Positions 45,811 to 54,638 of a DNA stretch of 64,000 nt are shown piece after piece; the first letter of the stretch is position 1; every line of letters begins with the position of its first letter. The notes beneath the pieces are model-generated. The model saw only the letters and a list, made by a program, of their open reading frames with translations. It was not told the origin of the DNA and ran no database searches. The position numbers were made by a program, and so were the translations under genes. This stretch comes from Dorea formicigenerans (GTDB taxonomy: Bacteria > Bacillota > Clostridia > Lachnospirales > Lachnospiraceae), in contig NZ_CP102279.1 in the NCBI RefSeq assembly GCF_025150245.1, positions 2,725,423 to 2,789,422 of the forward strand, given 5' to 3'.

Positions 45811-45831
45811 ATATTTCTTATCCTCCAATTA

Positions 45832-46779
45832 CTACACTTCGGTTTCATACAGATTCAGAGTGCCTATCAAAGCGTCTGTTTCTCTGACCAGTTTTTGGAT
45901 CAATGCCTGACAGCTCATCTGCTCATTTACCAGTCCCGCGATCTGGCCTGACATGACACTTCCAGTCTTCACATCACCGTCTACGACAGCTTTTCTAAGA
46001 CCTCCAAGAGTCATAAGTTCCAGTTCTTCAAATGGAGCACCTTCCTGTTCCATCTTCAAGTATTTTTTTGTCATCTCATTGCGAAGTGCCCGTACCGGGT
46101 GTCCTGTTGTACGTCCTGTGACTCTTGTATCAATGTCACTTGCCTTTAAAATCTTATCCTTGTAATTCTGGTGCACCTGTGCCTCTTCTGTGACAACAAA
46201 TGCAGTTCCCATCTGTACAGCCTTTGCTCCCAGCATAAATGCTGCTGCAATTCCTCTTCCGTCTCCGATTCCACCTGCGGCAATAACCGGAATATCGACT
46301 GCATCAACGACCTGTGGTACAAGTGTCATAGTCGTGCTCTCTCCGACATGTCCGCCAGACTCGCAGCCTTCTGCAACAATTGCATCTGCTCCTGCCCGCT
46401 CCATACGTTTCGCAAGAGCCACAGAAGCAACAACAGGAATTACTTTCACTCCTGCTTCCTTCCACATTTCCATATATTTTCCCGGACTTCCGGCTCCAGT
46501 CGTCACGACCTGGACATCTTCTTCCACAATTACTTTCGCAACATCAGCCGCATAAGGGCTCATAAGCATAATATTCACTCCAAATGGTTTGTCCGTCAGC
46601 TTGCGTGCTGCCCGTATCTGCTCGCGCACCCACTCTGCCGGAGCACTGGCGGCACCAATAAGTCCAAGACCACCTGCTTCTGAAACAGCAGCCGCCAGAT
46701 GATGCTCAGCTACCCATGCCATACCACCTTGGATGATCGGGTATTTTATTCCGAGAAGTCTTGTTATTTCTGTCTGCAT
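45832..46779 (-). CDS. fabK: Enoyl-ACP reductase II (FMN)
   Basis: FabK is the FMN-dependent enoyl-ACP reductase that ends each elongation cycle; it is not inhibited by triclosan. The 315-residue TIM-barrel shows the N-terminal YPIIQGGMAWVA, the His-containing loop EGCESGGHVGE and the FMN-phosphate site IAAGGIGDGRGIAAA. Its place between acpP and fabD is typical of Firmicutes such as Streptococcus. Start ATG 46779 has AAAGGAA upstream. Confidence 0.94.
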   Translation of the reverse strand: MQTEITRLLGIKYPIIQGGMAWVAEHHLAAAVSEAGGLGLIGAASAPAEWVREQIRAARKLTDKPFGVNIMLMSPYAADVAKVIVEEDVQVVTTGAGSPGKYMEMWKEAGVKVIPVVASVALAKRMERAGADAIVAEGCESGGHVGESTTMTLVPQVVDAVDIPVIAAGGIGDGRGIAAAFMLGAKAVQMGTAFVVTEEAQVHQNYKDKILKASDIDTRVTGRTTGHPVRALRNEMTKKYLKMEQEGAPFEELELMTLGGLRKAVVDGDVKTGSVMSGQIAGLVNEQMSCQALIQKLVRETDALIGTLNLYETEV

Positions 46780-46843
46780 AATTTGTTTCCTTTCTTGCAT
46801 TCACACTTCTAAAAGAGTCTGCAATTTGTCGAAGGCTATATCT

Positions 46844-47071
46844 TTATTCTTTATGTGCTTCCACGTATTTCACTACGTCGCCGACTGTTTTGAGTGTTGG
46901 AAGGTCTTCTTCCGGAATTTCGATCTCATATTCATCTTCTAATGCTGTTACCATCTCGAAGAGGTCTAAGGAATCTGCGTCTAAATCCTCTTTGAAATCT
47001 GCACTCTCTGTAACCTTCTCCACATCAATTGCTAAATTCTCTGCGATAATCTCTCTAATCTGCTCTAACAT
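46844..47071 (-). CDS. acpP: Acyl carrier protein
   Basis: A 75-residue acidic four-helix carrier. The phosphopantetheine serine is in DADSLDLFEMV (near residue 36). It carries the growing chain between all the enzymes of this operon. AAGGAG precedes the ATG. Confidence 0.96.
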   Translation of the reverse strand: MLEQIREIIAENLAIDVEKVTESADFKEDLDADSLDLFEMVTALEDEYEIEIPEEDLPTLKTVGDVVKYVEAHKE

Positions 47072-47086
47072 AATTTTTTTCTCCTT

Positions 47087-48079
47087 TTACCATTCAATAA
47101 TTGTTGCGCCCCAGGTCAGGCCTGCCCCGAATCCTGCCAGCACGATTTTCTGTCCTCGTTTTAATCTTCCGTCTCTATTCATTTCATCTAACAGAATCGG
47201 AATACTTGCGGAAGATGTATTTCCATACTCTTCCATGTTCATTGGGAATTTTTCGACCGGTTCGCCCATTCGTTTTGCTACGGCTTCCAGAATTCTCCGG
47301 TTCGCCTGATGTAAAATGTACCAATCGATTTCTTCTGGTTTTACTTCATTTTTTTCCAGCACTTCCTGAATGACTTCCGGTACCTGCTTAATTGCAAACC
47401 GGAATACTCCCTGACCGTCCATCTGCATGAGATAGTCTTCACTGTTCAAATGTTTCCCGCCAATCTCATCATTTTTCTGAAAAGGAAGTCCATTCTCCTC
47501 TCGCTTACTGTAACACAAAAGCGCCTCTCCTCGAGTCCCGTCAGAATGTGCCGCCGGAATATAACTGGCTCTTTCATCTTTTTTTATTACTGCTGCACCG
47601 GCGCCGTCTCCGAAAAGAATACACGTCCCACGGTCCTTCCAGTTCGTCAGCCTGGACAGCGATTCACTTCCTACGATCAGAACTGTCTGATAAATCCCAC
47701 TTTCTATGTATGCCAATGCTGTATTGTATGCCAGTACAAACCCGGTACATGCTCCATTTAAATCAAAACAGACTGCTTTGTCTGCACCAATGGCCTTTTG
47801 CACTTCGCATGCGCCACATGGAATAATGACATCCGAAGAAATCGTGGACATCAGAATCAGATCCAGTTCTTCTGGCAAAACTCCTGCATTATCAAGAGCT
47901 CGTTTTGCAGCTTCATTCGCCATGGACACGGTCGTCTCTTTCACTGCAATATGGCGTCTCGCAATTCCGGTCCGTTCTCTGATCCATGAATCACTTGTCT
48001 CTACAAGCTCTGCAACCCCATCATTATCCATAACATAATCCGGGACACAGGAGCCTGTTCCACAAAATCTTGCACTCAT
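47087..48079 (-). CDS. fabH: 3-oxoacyl-ACP synthase III
   Basis: FabH starts the chain by joining acetyl-CoA (or branched acyl-CoA) with malonyl-ACP. The 330-residue enzyme has the triad Cys in DLNGACTGFV, His in LHQANRRI and Asn in EYGNTSSASIP. It is the first gene of the fatty-acid operon and lies next to the three-site operator. AAAGGAAAG precedes the ATG. Primer preference is not predictable. Confidence 0.96.
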   Translation of the reverse strand: MSARFCGTGSCVPDYVMDNDGVAELVETSDSWIRERTGIARRHIAVKETTVSMANEAAKRALDNAGVLPEELDLILMSTISSDVIIPCGACEVQKAIGADKAVCFDLNGACTGFVLAYNTALAYIESGIYQTVLIVGSESLSRLTNWKDRGTCILFGDGAGAAVIKKDERASYIPAAHSDGTRGEALLCYSKREENGLPFQKNDEIGGKHLNSEDYLMQMDGQGVFRFAIKQVPEVIQEVLEKNEVKPEEIDWYILHQANRRILEAVAKRMGEPVEKFPMNMEEYGNTSSASIPILLDEMNRDGRLKRGQKIVLAGFGAGLTWGATIIEW

Positions 48080-48101
48080 ATCTTTCCTTTCTGAAGTTTT
48101 T

Positions 48102-48148
48102 CTTTGAGCTTCAATTTATTTGAGTTTCAATTATTTTGACCTTCAAAG
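48102..48148 (-). promoter_or_regulatory. Triple FabT-type operator before fabH
   Basis: Three TTGA-N3-TCAA palindromes (spacers AGG, AAC and AGC) repeat with an exact 16-bp period. The first overlaps the -10 box and the others extend over the start and leader. The half-sites and three-base spacing match FabT sites of streptococci and lactococci. Confidence 0.85.
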
Positions 48149-48175
48149 TATACATAACAAAAAAAGCTTTGTCAA
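48147..48175 (-). promoter_or_regulatory. Fatty-acid operon promoter
   Basis: On the minus strand TTGACA (48170-48175), 17-bp spacer and TATACT (48147-48152). Confidence 0.85.
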
Positions 48176-48219
48176 GAACATTTTTCTTAAATCAGACTTT
48201 TCTCCTCTTCCAAAACCCA

Positions 48220-48248
48220 TTGATTTTCCCCCGAAAACTCTCTATACT
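48220..48248 (+). promoter_or_regulatory. Promoter of the DUF4317 gene
   Basis: TTGATT (48220-48225), 17-bp spacer and TATACT (48243-48248), about 40 bp before the ATG. Confidence 0.65.
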
Positions 48249-48290
48249 ATCTTTTATGGTAACTATATCGTAAGGGAGTGTATCTGATTT

Positions 48291-49409
48291 ATGAATAAAA
48301 AAGAAGTTTTGGAGATCCGCAAGCAGTTTACCCCGGAAAACTGCACAATTACCCGTATCTGCGGCTGTTATGTGGATCATGAAAAAGAGAAAAAAATGGA
48401 GATGAAAAAAGCTTTTCTTTCCATGCCGGAGGAAGAAGCTTTCAAGTATTTTGACATTTTCAAGCATACATTATCCGGAACTGTTGGCAAGAACCTGATG
48501 ACTATGGAATTCCCGCTGGACCAGGAGCTGGAAGGCGGCGCGCAGGAGCTCCTTTTAAGGCTGCGCGATACGAAACTTACTGATGATCTGCTTTTGGAAG
48601 AATTCTACGACAAGGTTATTGAGAACTACGAATTCGCGGAAAACTACTATATTATATTGATTCATGCTGCATACGATGTGCCGGGGAAATCTTCCGATAA
48701 TATGGAAATGTTTGACGCTTCCGATACCGTATATGAACATATCATGTGCAGTATCTGCCCGGTAAAATTGACGAAAGCCGGACTTACATATAACGCCGAA
48801 AAGAACAATATTGAAGACCGTATCCGTGACTGGTTCGTGGAGATGCCTGCGACCGGTTTTCTCTTCCCGGCTTTCCAGGATCGTGCAAGTGACGTTCATC
48901 ACGTCCTGTACTACTCCAAGAAACCAGAAGATCTCCAGCCTGACTTTATTGCAAATGTACTTGGCAATATTACACCGCTTACTGCAAAGGATCAAAAGAC
49001 AACGTTCCAGTCTCTTGTCAGTGATACACTCGGTGAGGATTGTGACTATGACACCGTCCGCAATATCCACGACAATCTGAATGAACTTATGGAAGAAGCC
49101 AAGGAATCTCCTGACCCACTGGAGCTGTCCCGTCCAGACGTGAAACACCTGTTAGAGCGAAGTGGAGTCCCGGAAGAAAAAATGGAACATTTCGATAAGA
49201 ATTTTGAGGAAGCTGTCGGTGAGAAAAATACTCTCCTTGCTTCCAACATTGCCAGTGTCAAAACTTTCCAGATTGAGACACCTGATATTGTAGTAAAAGT
49301 TAATCCGGAAAGATCCGACCTCGTAGAGACCCGTGAAATCGATGGAAGACGTTGTCTTGTCATCGCGATTGACGACCATCTTGAGGTAAATGGCATCGAA
49401 GTCCGTTAA
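48291..49409 (+). CDS. DUF4317 family protein
   Basis: A 372-residue cytosolic protein of the DUF4317 family, common in Lachnospiraceae and without known function. It begins MNKKEVLEIRKQFTPENCTI and contains CGCYVDHEKEK near residue 25, shared by the family. It has no signal peptide or membrane segment and is acidic overall. It is monocistronic, with its own promoter and terminator, and is divergent from the fatty-acid operon with 211 bp between. Confidence 0.85.
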   Translation: MNKKEVLEIRKQFTPENCTITRICGCYVDHEKEKKMEMKKAFLSMPEEEAFKYFDIFKHTLSGTVGKNLMTMEFPLDQELEGGAQELLLRLRDTKLTDDLLLEEFYDKVIENYEFAENYYIILIHAAYDVPGKSSDNMEMFDASDTVYEHIMCSICPVKLTKAGLTYNAEKNNIEDRIRDWFVEMPATGFLFPAFQDRASDVHHVLYYSKKPEDLQPDFIANVLGNITPLTAKDQKTTFQSLVSDTLGEDCDYDTVRNIHDNLNELMEEAKESPDPLELSRPDVKHLLERSGVPEEKMEHFDKNFEEAVGEKNTLLASNIASVKTFQIETPDIVVKVNPERSDLVETREIDGRRCLVIAIDDHLEVNGIEVR

Positions 49410-49419
49410 AATGTAGTTA

Positions 49420-49453
49420 AAAACAGAAAGTTTTTCTAAACTTTCTGTTTTTT
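49420..49453 (+). terminator. Terminator of the DUF4317 gene
   Basis: AAACAGAAAG pairs with CTTTCTGTTT, followed by a T run. Confidence 0.9.
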
Positions 49454-49483
49454 ATTTGCGTATTCCCCCGAGTTTCTGTATAA

Positions 49484-49498
49484 TTGTATACTATACAA
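49484..49498 (+). promoter_or_regulatory. Perfect palindrome TTGTATACTATACAA at the pxp promoter
   Basis: Arms of seven bases around a central C begin at the last base of a TATAAT -10 box (49479-49484), so the site covers the transcription start. It contains the TTGTATAC half-site also seen in the ispE-gntR leader. A GntR-type operator is likely. Confidence 0.6.
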
Positions 49499-49525
49499 AA
49501 TGATTTATCGAAAGGAAGAGTAGTT

Positions 49526-50749
49526 ATGGAGAAAAACACAAACAAAAAAAGTGCCAGTGCTCTCATTGGCGCAGCATTTCTTATGGCAACCTCTGCAATT
49601 GGTCCTGGATTCCTTACACAGACAGGACAGTTCACAGGAAACCTCAAAGGAAGCTTTGGCTTCGTAATCTTAGTATCAGTTATTTTAGCAGCAATCGTTC
49701 AGCTTAACGTATGGAGAGTCTTATGCGTATCCGGTATGCGTGGCCAGGATGTTGCTAACAAAGTTCTGCCAGGTCTTGGATATGTGATCGCCTTCCTCGT
49801 TGTAGCCGGCGGACTTGTATTCAACATTGGTAACGTTGGCGGCGGTGCCCTCGGATTCAACAGCTTGCTTGGCATCCCGACTACATATGGCTGCTTCCTC
49901 GCAGGAGCAATCGCAATCTGTGTATTCCTTTACAAAAATGCATTAGATGCAATGGACACACTGACAAAAATTCTTGGTGGTATCATGATCGTCGTTATTT
50001 TTGTTGTCATCCTGATTGTAAAACCACCAGTAGGAATGGCTGTAAAGGAAACATTTGTACCAACTGCTCCTATGGACAGTATCTTCCCTGCAATTCTGAC
50101 ACTTCTTGGCGGAACTGTTGGCGGATACATCACATTTGCCGGTGCACATCGTCTGATCGATGCCGGTATTACAAAAGAAGAGAATTTAAAAGAGATCAAC
50201 AAGAGTTCTGTTATGGGAATCGGAATTGCAACGATTGTTCGTATCTTGCTGTTCCTTGCAATCTTAGGCGTTGTTGTTGAGACTGCAACTTCCCCGGCTA
50301 CAACTCTTGATGCAAGCAACCCGGCTGCCGACGCATTTTTACAGGGTGCAGGTCAGATCGGATACCGTTTCTTCGGACTGGTACTTTTGTGTGCGGCTGT
50401 TACATCTATCATCGGATGCGCCTACACATCTGTATCTTTCCTGAAAACTTTCAGCAAGACAATTGCCAACAATGAAAAATGGTTCATCGTTGGATTTATC
50501 GCTCTTAGCACCGTTGTTATGGCTCTCATCGGACAGCCTGCAACTCTGCTCGTATTAGCAGGTGCCCTCAACGGACTGATCCTTCCTATTACATTGGGAG
50601 TATGTCTGATCGCATCTCAGAAGAAGTCTATCATGGGCGAGAACTACAAACACCCAATCGTGCTTCTGATCCTTGGAATTATTGTAGTTGTAATCTCTGC
50701 ATACCTTGGAATCACTTCCCTTGGAAAGCTGAGCGCACTGTTCGGATAA
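49526..50749 (+). CDS. Nramp-related transporter (YcsG-like) of the pxp cluster
   Basis: A 407-residue membrane protein with eleven or so helices and the Nramp fold pattern. The metal-binding signatures are missing: TM1 reads SAIGPGFLTQTGQ instead of DPGN, and TM6 GGYITFAGAHRLID instead of the MPH motif. It therefore is not a normal Mn/Fe transporter. Bacillus ycsG, of the same group, also lies beside pxpA, pxpB and pxpC, which points to import of 5-oxoproline or a related compound (inference). AAAGGAAG lies upstream of the ATG at 49526. Confidence 0.85.
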   Translation: MEKNTNKKSASALIGAAFLMATSAIGPGFLTQTGQFTGNLKGSFGFVILVSVILAAIVQLNVWRVLCVSGMRGQDVANKVLPGLGYVIAFLVVAGGLVFNIGNVGGGALGFNSLLGIPTTYGCFLAGAIAICVFLYKNALDAMDTLTKILGGIMIVVIFVVILIVKPPVGMAVKETFVPTAPMDSIFPAILTLLGGTVGGYITFAGAHRLIDAGITKEENLKEINKSSVMGIGIATIVRILLFLAILGVVVETATSPATTLDASNPAADAFLQGAGQIGYRFFGLVLLCAAVTSIIGCAYTSVSFLKTFSKTIANNEKWFIVGFIALSTVVMALIGQPATLLVLAGALNGLILPITLGVCLIASQKKSIMGENYKHPIVLLILGIIVVVISAYLGITSLGKLSALFG

Positions 50750-50762
50750 GGAGATGTTTTTT

Positions 50763-51491
50763 ATGGAAGAAATTAAAATCCACACAGCCGGTGACTCTTC
50801 TGTCCTGATTGAATTCGGACAGGAGATCTCCCCGGAGATCAATGCAAAAATTACGGCCTTCGTCCATCTGATGAAGGCCCAGCATGTTGAAGGAGTCAAA
50901 GATATGATTCCTGCATTTACAAGTCTTCTGATCAACTACGATCCAAGAGTTGTAAATTACGGCGCATTAAAAGAGCGTCTGGAAAAGCTGTTAAAACTTG
51001 AGGTCAGCCAGGAAACTGCTCCATCACGGATCTTTGATATTCCGGTCTGCTACGGTGGCGAATATGGACCTGACCTGGAAAATATCGCAATGCATGCCAA
51101 TCTTTCTACTCAGGAAGTAATTGATATCCACAGCAGTGAAGACTATCTGATCTACATGCTCGGATTCCTTCCTGGATTTTCTTATCTTGGAGGACTGGAC
51201 AAACGGATCCACACACCAAGACTTGCAAATCCGCGTATTAAGATTCCGGCAGGAAGCGTCGGCATCGGCGGTTCCCAGACGGGAATCTATCCGCTCGACT
51301 CCCCTGGAGGCTGGCAGCTTCTGGGGCTGACTCCGGTAAAGACTTATGATCCGAACCGCGAGATTCCAATCCTTTTCGAAGCCGGTGATTATATTCATTT
51401 TGTACCGGTCACAGAAAAAGATTTTCTTGAGATTAAAGAACAGGTGAATCAGGGAACTTACGAGTGTGTGATTCGCCAGAAAGGAGTGTAA
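50763..51491 (+). CDS. pxpB: 5-oxoprolinase subunit PxpB
   Basis: PxpB (KipI-like, 242 residues) with PxpA and PxpC forms the ATP-dependent 5-oxoprolinase that opens pyroglutamate to glutamate. It has the KipI/allophanate hydrolase C-terminal features: AGDSSVLIEFG near the start, GFLPGFSYLGGLD and SVGIGGSQTGIYPLDSPGGW. In Bacillus KipI also inhibits the sporulation kinase KinA. The ATG at 50763 has AAGGAG nine bases upstream. It overlaps nothing and is 1 bp from pxpC. Confidence 0.93.
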   Translation: MEEIKIHTAGDSSVLIEFGQEISPEINAKITAFVHLMKAQHVEGVKDMIPAFTSLLINYDPRVVNYGALKERLEKLLKLEVSQETAPSRIFDIPVCYGGEYGPDLENIAMHANLSTQEVIDIHSSEDYLIYMLGFLPGFSYLGGLDKRIHTPRLANPRIKIPAGSVGIGGSQTGIYPLDSPGGWQLLGLTPVKTYDPNREIPILFEAGDYIHFVPVTEKDFLEIKEQVNQGTYECVIRQKGV

Positions 51492-51492
51492 T

Positions 51493-52497
51493 ATGGGAAT
51501 TCGCATTTTAAAAGGCGGAATGCTTACAACTGTACAGGACAGTGGGCGCCCGGGCTATCAGAGCCAGGGGTTCGGCGTATCTGGTGTTATGGACCGCCGC
51601 TCCTTCAAAATTGCCAATCTTCTTCTGGATAATCCGGAAAATGAAGCAGTTCTCGAATTCACTCTTCTTGGACCAACACTGGAATTTACTTCCGAGACGA
51701 TCATCGCTATCACGGGAGGTGATTTTCAGCCACAGGTCAACGGAAAGCCTGTGAAAATGTATACGGCGCTCTATATGCACCGTGGAGATATCCTCTCATT
51801 TCGTGGCTGCCGTACCGGAAGCCGCGGCTACATCGCATTTTCCAGTTATCTGGAAATCCCGGTCGTTATGGGAAGCCGCTCTACCAACATCAAATGTGGA
51901 CTTGGAGGATTTAAGGGACGCCGCCTCTTAGACGGTGACTATATCAGCTTCCGTGCCAAAAGAAGATACTTGCCTTATTTCCTGTCTAGAAGCCTGGATC
52001 TCAACGAGTTTGATCAGGACAACATTACACTGCGCGTGATTATGGGACCACAGGACGATGCATTTACCGCGGCAGGAAAAGAGACATTTCTATCTTCCGA
52101 ATATGTTGTAACGAGTGAGTTCGACCGCATGGGCTGCCGTCTGGAAGGACCATTTATTGCATCAAAGTCAACAACAGACATTATCTCTGATGGAATCGCA
52201 TTCGGTTCTGTTCAGGTACCTAGCCATGGAAAACCAATCATTCTGCTGGCAGACAGACAGACTACCGGCGGATATGCGAAGATTGCTACGGTCATCTCTG
52301 TAGATATTCCAAAACTGGTTCAGAGAAAGACAGATCATAAAGTGAAGTTCCAGGCAGTTACTGTAGAAGAAGCTCAGGAACTCCTTGCACTGGAAGCAAA
52401 AGAAATGAACGAATTCAGACATCAGATCTACCAGCCTTGTAAAGAGGTTCTGGACTGCCGTCTGGTCGCAAAACGAATCAGCAAATTATTCCAGTAA
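51493..52497 (+). CDS. pxpC: 5-oxoprolinase subunit PxpC
   Basis: PxpC (KipA-like, 334 residues), partner of PxpB. The family N-terminus is MLTTVQDSGRPGYQSQG, then GVMDRRSFKIANLLLDN and DRMGCRLEGP. Database entries often name it a biotin-dependent carboxyltransferase because it is homologous to part of urea amidolyase. That name may be more than historical here, since a biotin carrier and biotin carboxylase follow directly. GGAG lies before the ATG. Confidence 0.93.
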   Translation: MGIRILKGGMLTTVQDSGRPGYQSQGFGVSGVMDRRSFKIANLLLDNPENEAVLEFTLLGPTLEFTSETIIAITGGDFQPQVNGKPVKMYTALYMHRGDILSFRGCRTGSRGYIAFSSYLEIPVVMGSRSTNIKCGLGGFKGRRLLDGDYISFRAKRRYLPYFLSRSLDLNEFDQDNITLRVIMGPQDDAFTAAGKETFLSSEYVVTSEFDRMGCRLEGPFIASKSTTDIISDGIAFGSVQVPSHGKPIILLADRQTTGGYAKIATVISVDIPKLVQRKTDHKVKFQAVTVEEAQELLALEAKEMNEFRHQIYQPCKEVLDCRLVAKRISKLFQ

Positions 52498-52515
52498 AAA
52501 GAAAGGAAGGACATC

Positions 52516-52977
52516 ATGAATTTAGATAAAATTGAAAAGCTTGTAAAGATTATCGAAGAGTCTTCCCTGCAGGAATTTTCCATTCAGGAAGGCGATATTA
52601 AAATAAAAATGAGTAAACGCGCAGGCGAAACCGTTGCCGTCCCATTTGCACCAGGTATGGGAATGCCGGTTGCAGGAACTGCTGCACCGGAAGCTGCTAC
52701 TGCAGATGAGACTTCTGGAGAAGTGGAAGAAGAAACATACATTACTTCCCCGATTGTCGGAACATTTTACTCCGCACCTTCACCAGAAGCTAAAGCTTTC
52801 GTAAAAGTCGGTGACCGCGTAAAAGCCGGCGAGACTGTATGTATTCTGGAAGCTATGAAACTGATGAATGAGATTGAAAGTGATTTTGACTGCGAGATCG
52901 AGGCCGTTCTTGTCAGCAACGAACAGAGAGTTGAATATGGTCAGCCACTCTTTAAAGTAAAGAAGCTTGACGACTAA
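52516..52977 (+). CDS. accB: Biotin carboxyl carrier protein, pxp-linked paralogue
   Basis: A 153-residue BCCP with the biotinyl lysine in CILEAMKLMNEIESD. The N-terminal AccC-binding segment reads DKIEKLVKIIEESSLQEF. It is paralogous to the carrier in the fatty-acid operon. It is 18 bp after pxpC and 11 bp before accC, so all lie on one transcript. No carboxyltransferase gene follows, so PxpBC or the AccDA of the fab operon would have to take the CO2 (inference). Confidence 0.92.
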   Translation: MNLDKIEKLVKIIEESSLQEFSIQEGDIKIKMSKRAGETVAVPFAPGMGMPVAGTAAPEAATADETSGEVEEETYITSPIVGTFYSAPSPEAKAFVKVGDRVKAGETVCILEAMKLMNEIESDFDCEIEAVLVSNEQRVEYGQPLFKVKKLDD

Positions 52978-52988
52978 GGAGGAGTTCC

Positions 52989-54335
52989 ATGTTTCATAAA
53001 ATATTGATTGCAAACCGCGGAGAGATTGCTGTTCGTATTATCCGCGCCTGCCGTAATATGGGTATCCGCAGCGTAGCAGTCTATTCCAAAGAAGATAAAG
53101 ACAGTCTTCACGTACAGCTCGCCGACCAGCGTATCTGTATCGGTGAAGGCCCTGCCAGAAACAATTACCTGAATATGCAGCAAATTGTCACAGCTGCCCT
53201 GAACATCGGAGCCGATGCGATCCACCCTGGATTTGGTTTCCTCTCTGAGAATTCAGACTTTGTACGTCTGTGCGAAGAACACGGTATTACATTTATCGGA
53301 CCAAGTGCAGATGTTATCGACAGCATGGGAAATAAATCCCACGCCAGAAAGACAATGATGGAGGCCGGAGTTCCGGTCGTTCCAGGTACGAAAGATCCAG
53401 TCTACGACGTAGAGACCGGCGAAAAGCTTGCAGACGAAATCGGTTATCCGGTTATGATCAAAGCCTCCTCCGGCGGAGGTGGAAAAGGTATGCGTGTCTC
53501 CCGCTCTAAAGATGATTTTGAATTCAACTTCAACATGGCTCAAAGAGAGTCTGCCAACGCATTTGGCGATGACACCATGTACATTGAAAAATATATTGAA
53601 AACCCACGCCATGTAGAGATCCAGATCATGGCTGACACTCATGGAAATGTAGTGGCTCTCGGCGAACGTGACTGTTCTGTACAGCGCAACCACCAGAAGT
53701 TGATTGAAGAATCTCCTTCTCCGGCTATCACAGCCAATACCCGCGCTTCCATGAACCACGATGCCGTTCTTGCCGCAAAAGCTGTTGGTTACACAAATGC
53801 CGGAACGATCGAGTTCATTCTTGACCAAAGCGGAACTTACTATTTCATGGAAATGAATACCCGTATTCAAGTCGAGCACGGTGTCACAGAAATGGTTACA
53901 GGCACAGACCTGATCATTGAACAGATCCGTGTTGCCATGGGCGAGCCGCTTAGCTTCACTCAGGAAGAGGTCACACCACGCGGACATGCCATTGAGTGCC
54001 GTATCAACGCTGAAATTCCGGAGAAAAACTTTATGCCAAGTCCTGGTGTGGTAAAACATTTGCACCTTCCTTCTGGAAATGGTGTGCGTGTTGATACCGG
54101 TCTTTACACTGGCTACCGCATTCCTTCCGAGTACGACTCCATGATCGCGAAAGTTATCGTTCATGCACCGGACAGAGATGCTGCAATCCAGAAAATGCGG
54201 TCTGCGCTGGACGAGATGGTGATTCTGGGCGTTGAGACAAATCTGGACTTCCAGTACCGGATCATGAAAAATCCTGAATTCTGTGAAGGAAATGCAGATA
54301 CTGGATTTATTGAGCGGTTGTTAAAAATTGATTAA
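52989..54335 (+). CDS. accC: Biotin carboxylase, pxp-linked paralogue
   Basis: A 448-residue biotin carboxylase: KILIANRGEIAVRIIRACR at the N-terminus, ATP loop ASSGGGGKGMRVS, and EMNTRIQVEHGVTEMV (Gly-Val where the other copy has Pro-Val). It makes carboxybiotin on the adjacent carrier. It differs from the fab-operon AccC throughout, so the two are old paralogues. GGAGGAG precedes the ATG. A long terminator hairpin follows. Confidence 0.93.
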   Translation: MFHKILIANRGEIAVRIIRACRNMGIRSVAVYSKEDKDSLHVQLADQRICIGEGPARNNYLNMQQIVTAALNIGADAIHPGFGFLSENSDFVRLCEEHGITFIGPSADVIDSMGNKSHARKTMMEAGVPVVPGTKDPVYDVETGEKLADEIGYPVMIKASSGGGGKGMRVSRSKDDFEFNFNMAQRESANAFGDDTMYIEKYIENPRHVEIQIMADTHGNVVALGERDCSVQRNHQKLIEESPSPAITANTRASMNHDAVLAAKAVGYTNAGTIEFILDQSGTYYFMEMNTRIQVEHGVTEMVTGTDLIIEQIRVAMGEPLSFTQEEVTPRGHAIECRINAEIPEKNFMPSPGVVKHLHLPSGNGVRVDTGLYTGYRIPSEYDSMIAKVIVHAPDRDAAIQKMRSALDEMVILGVETNLDFQYRIMKNPEFCEGNADTGFIERLLKID

Positions 54336-54370
54336 TTATCTTGCTGAAATAATTTTCAAACAATAACACT

Positions 54371-54444
54371 AAGAGCAGAAGCATTACCCCAGCCTCCGTT
54401 ATGCAAAACATTCCGATGAGACTTATGCTTCTTGCTCTTTTTTT
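54371..54444 (+). terminator. Terminator after the pxp-linked accC
   Basis: AAGAGCAGAAGCAT (54371-54384) pairs with ATGCTTCTTGCTCTT (54425-54439) over a 40-nt loop, with seven T residues following. The rest of the 303-bp gap up to pxpA is AT-rich and holds a TATAAT box near 54519; no gene is seen. Confidence 0.8.
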
Positions 54445-54638
54445 CGTGTTGAAAATCCATGTTTTACATATCTCATATGCAATTTTTATGTTATTATATA
54501 TGTAATTAGTCAATGTTTTGAATATTTATAATTTGTGTAGAAGTCATGTATGTGGAAAGGTAGATATATATCTACAGAACCTTCTGATTTTCTATATAAA
54601 TTATTGAATTTTATAAAAGAAGGGCAGGTTATGTTATT

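Noticed and set aside
48102-48148. CRISPR-like short repeat array
   Set aside because: Units are 16 bp with no spacers and are palindromic operators at a promoter; no cas genes are present.
53253-54164. 303-codon ORF on the minus strand
   Set aside because: It lies fully within accC on the other strand, has no RBS and shows no domain; a shadow of codon bias.
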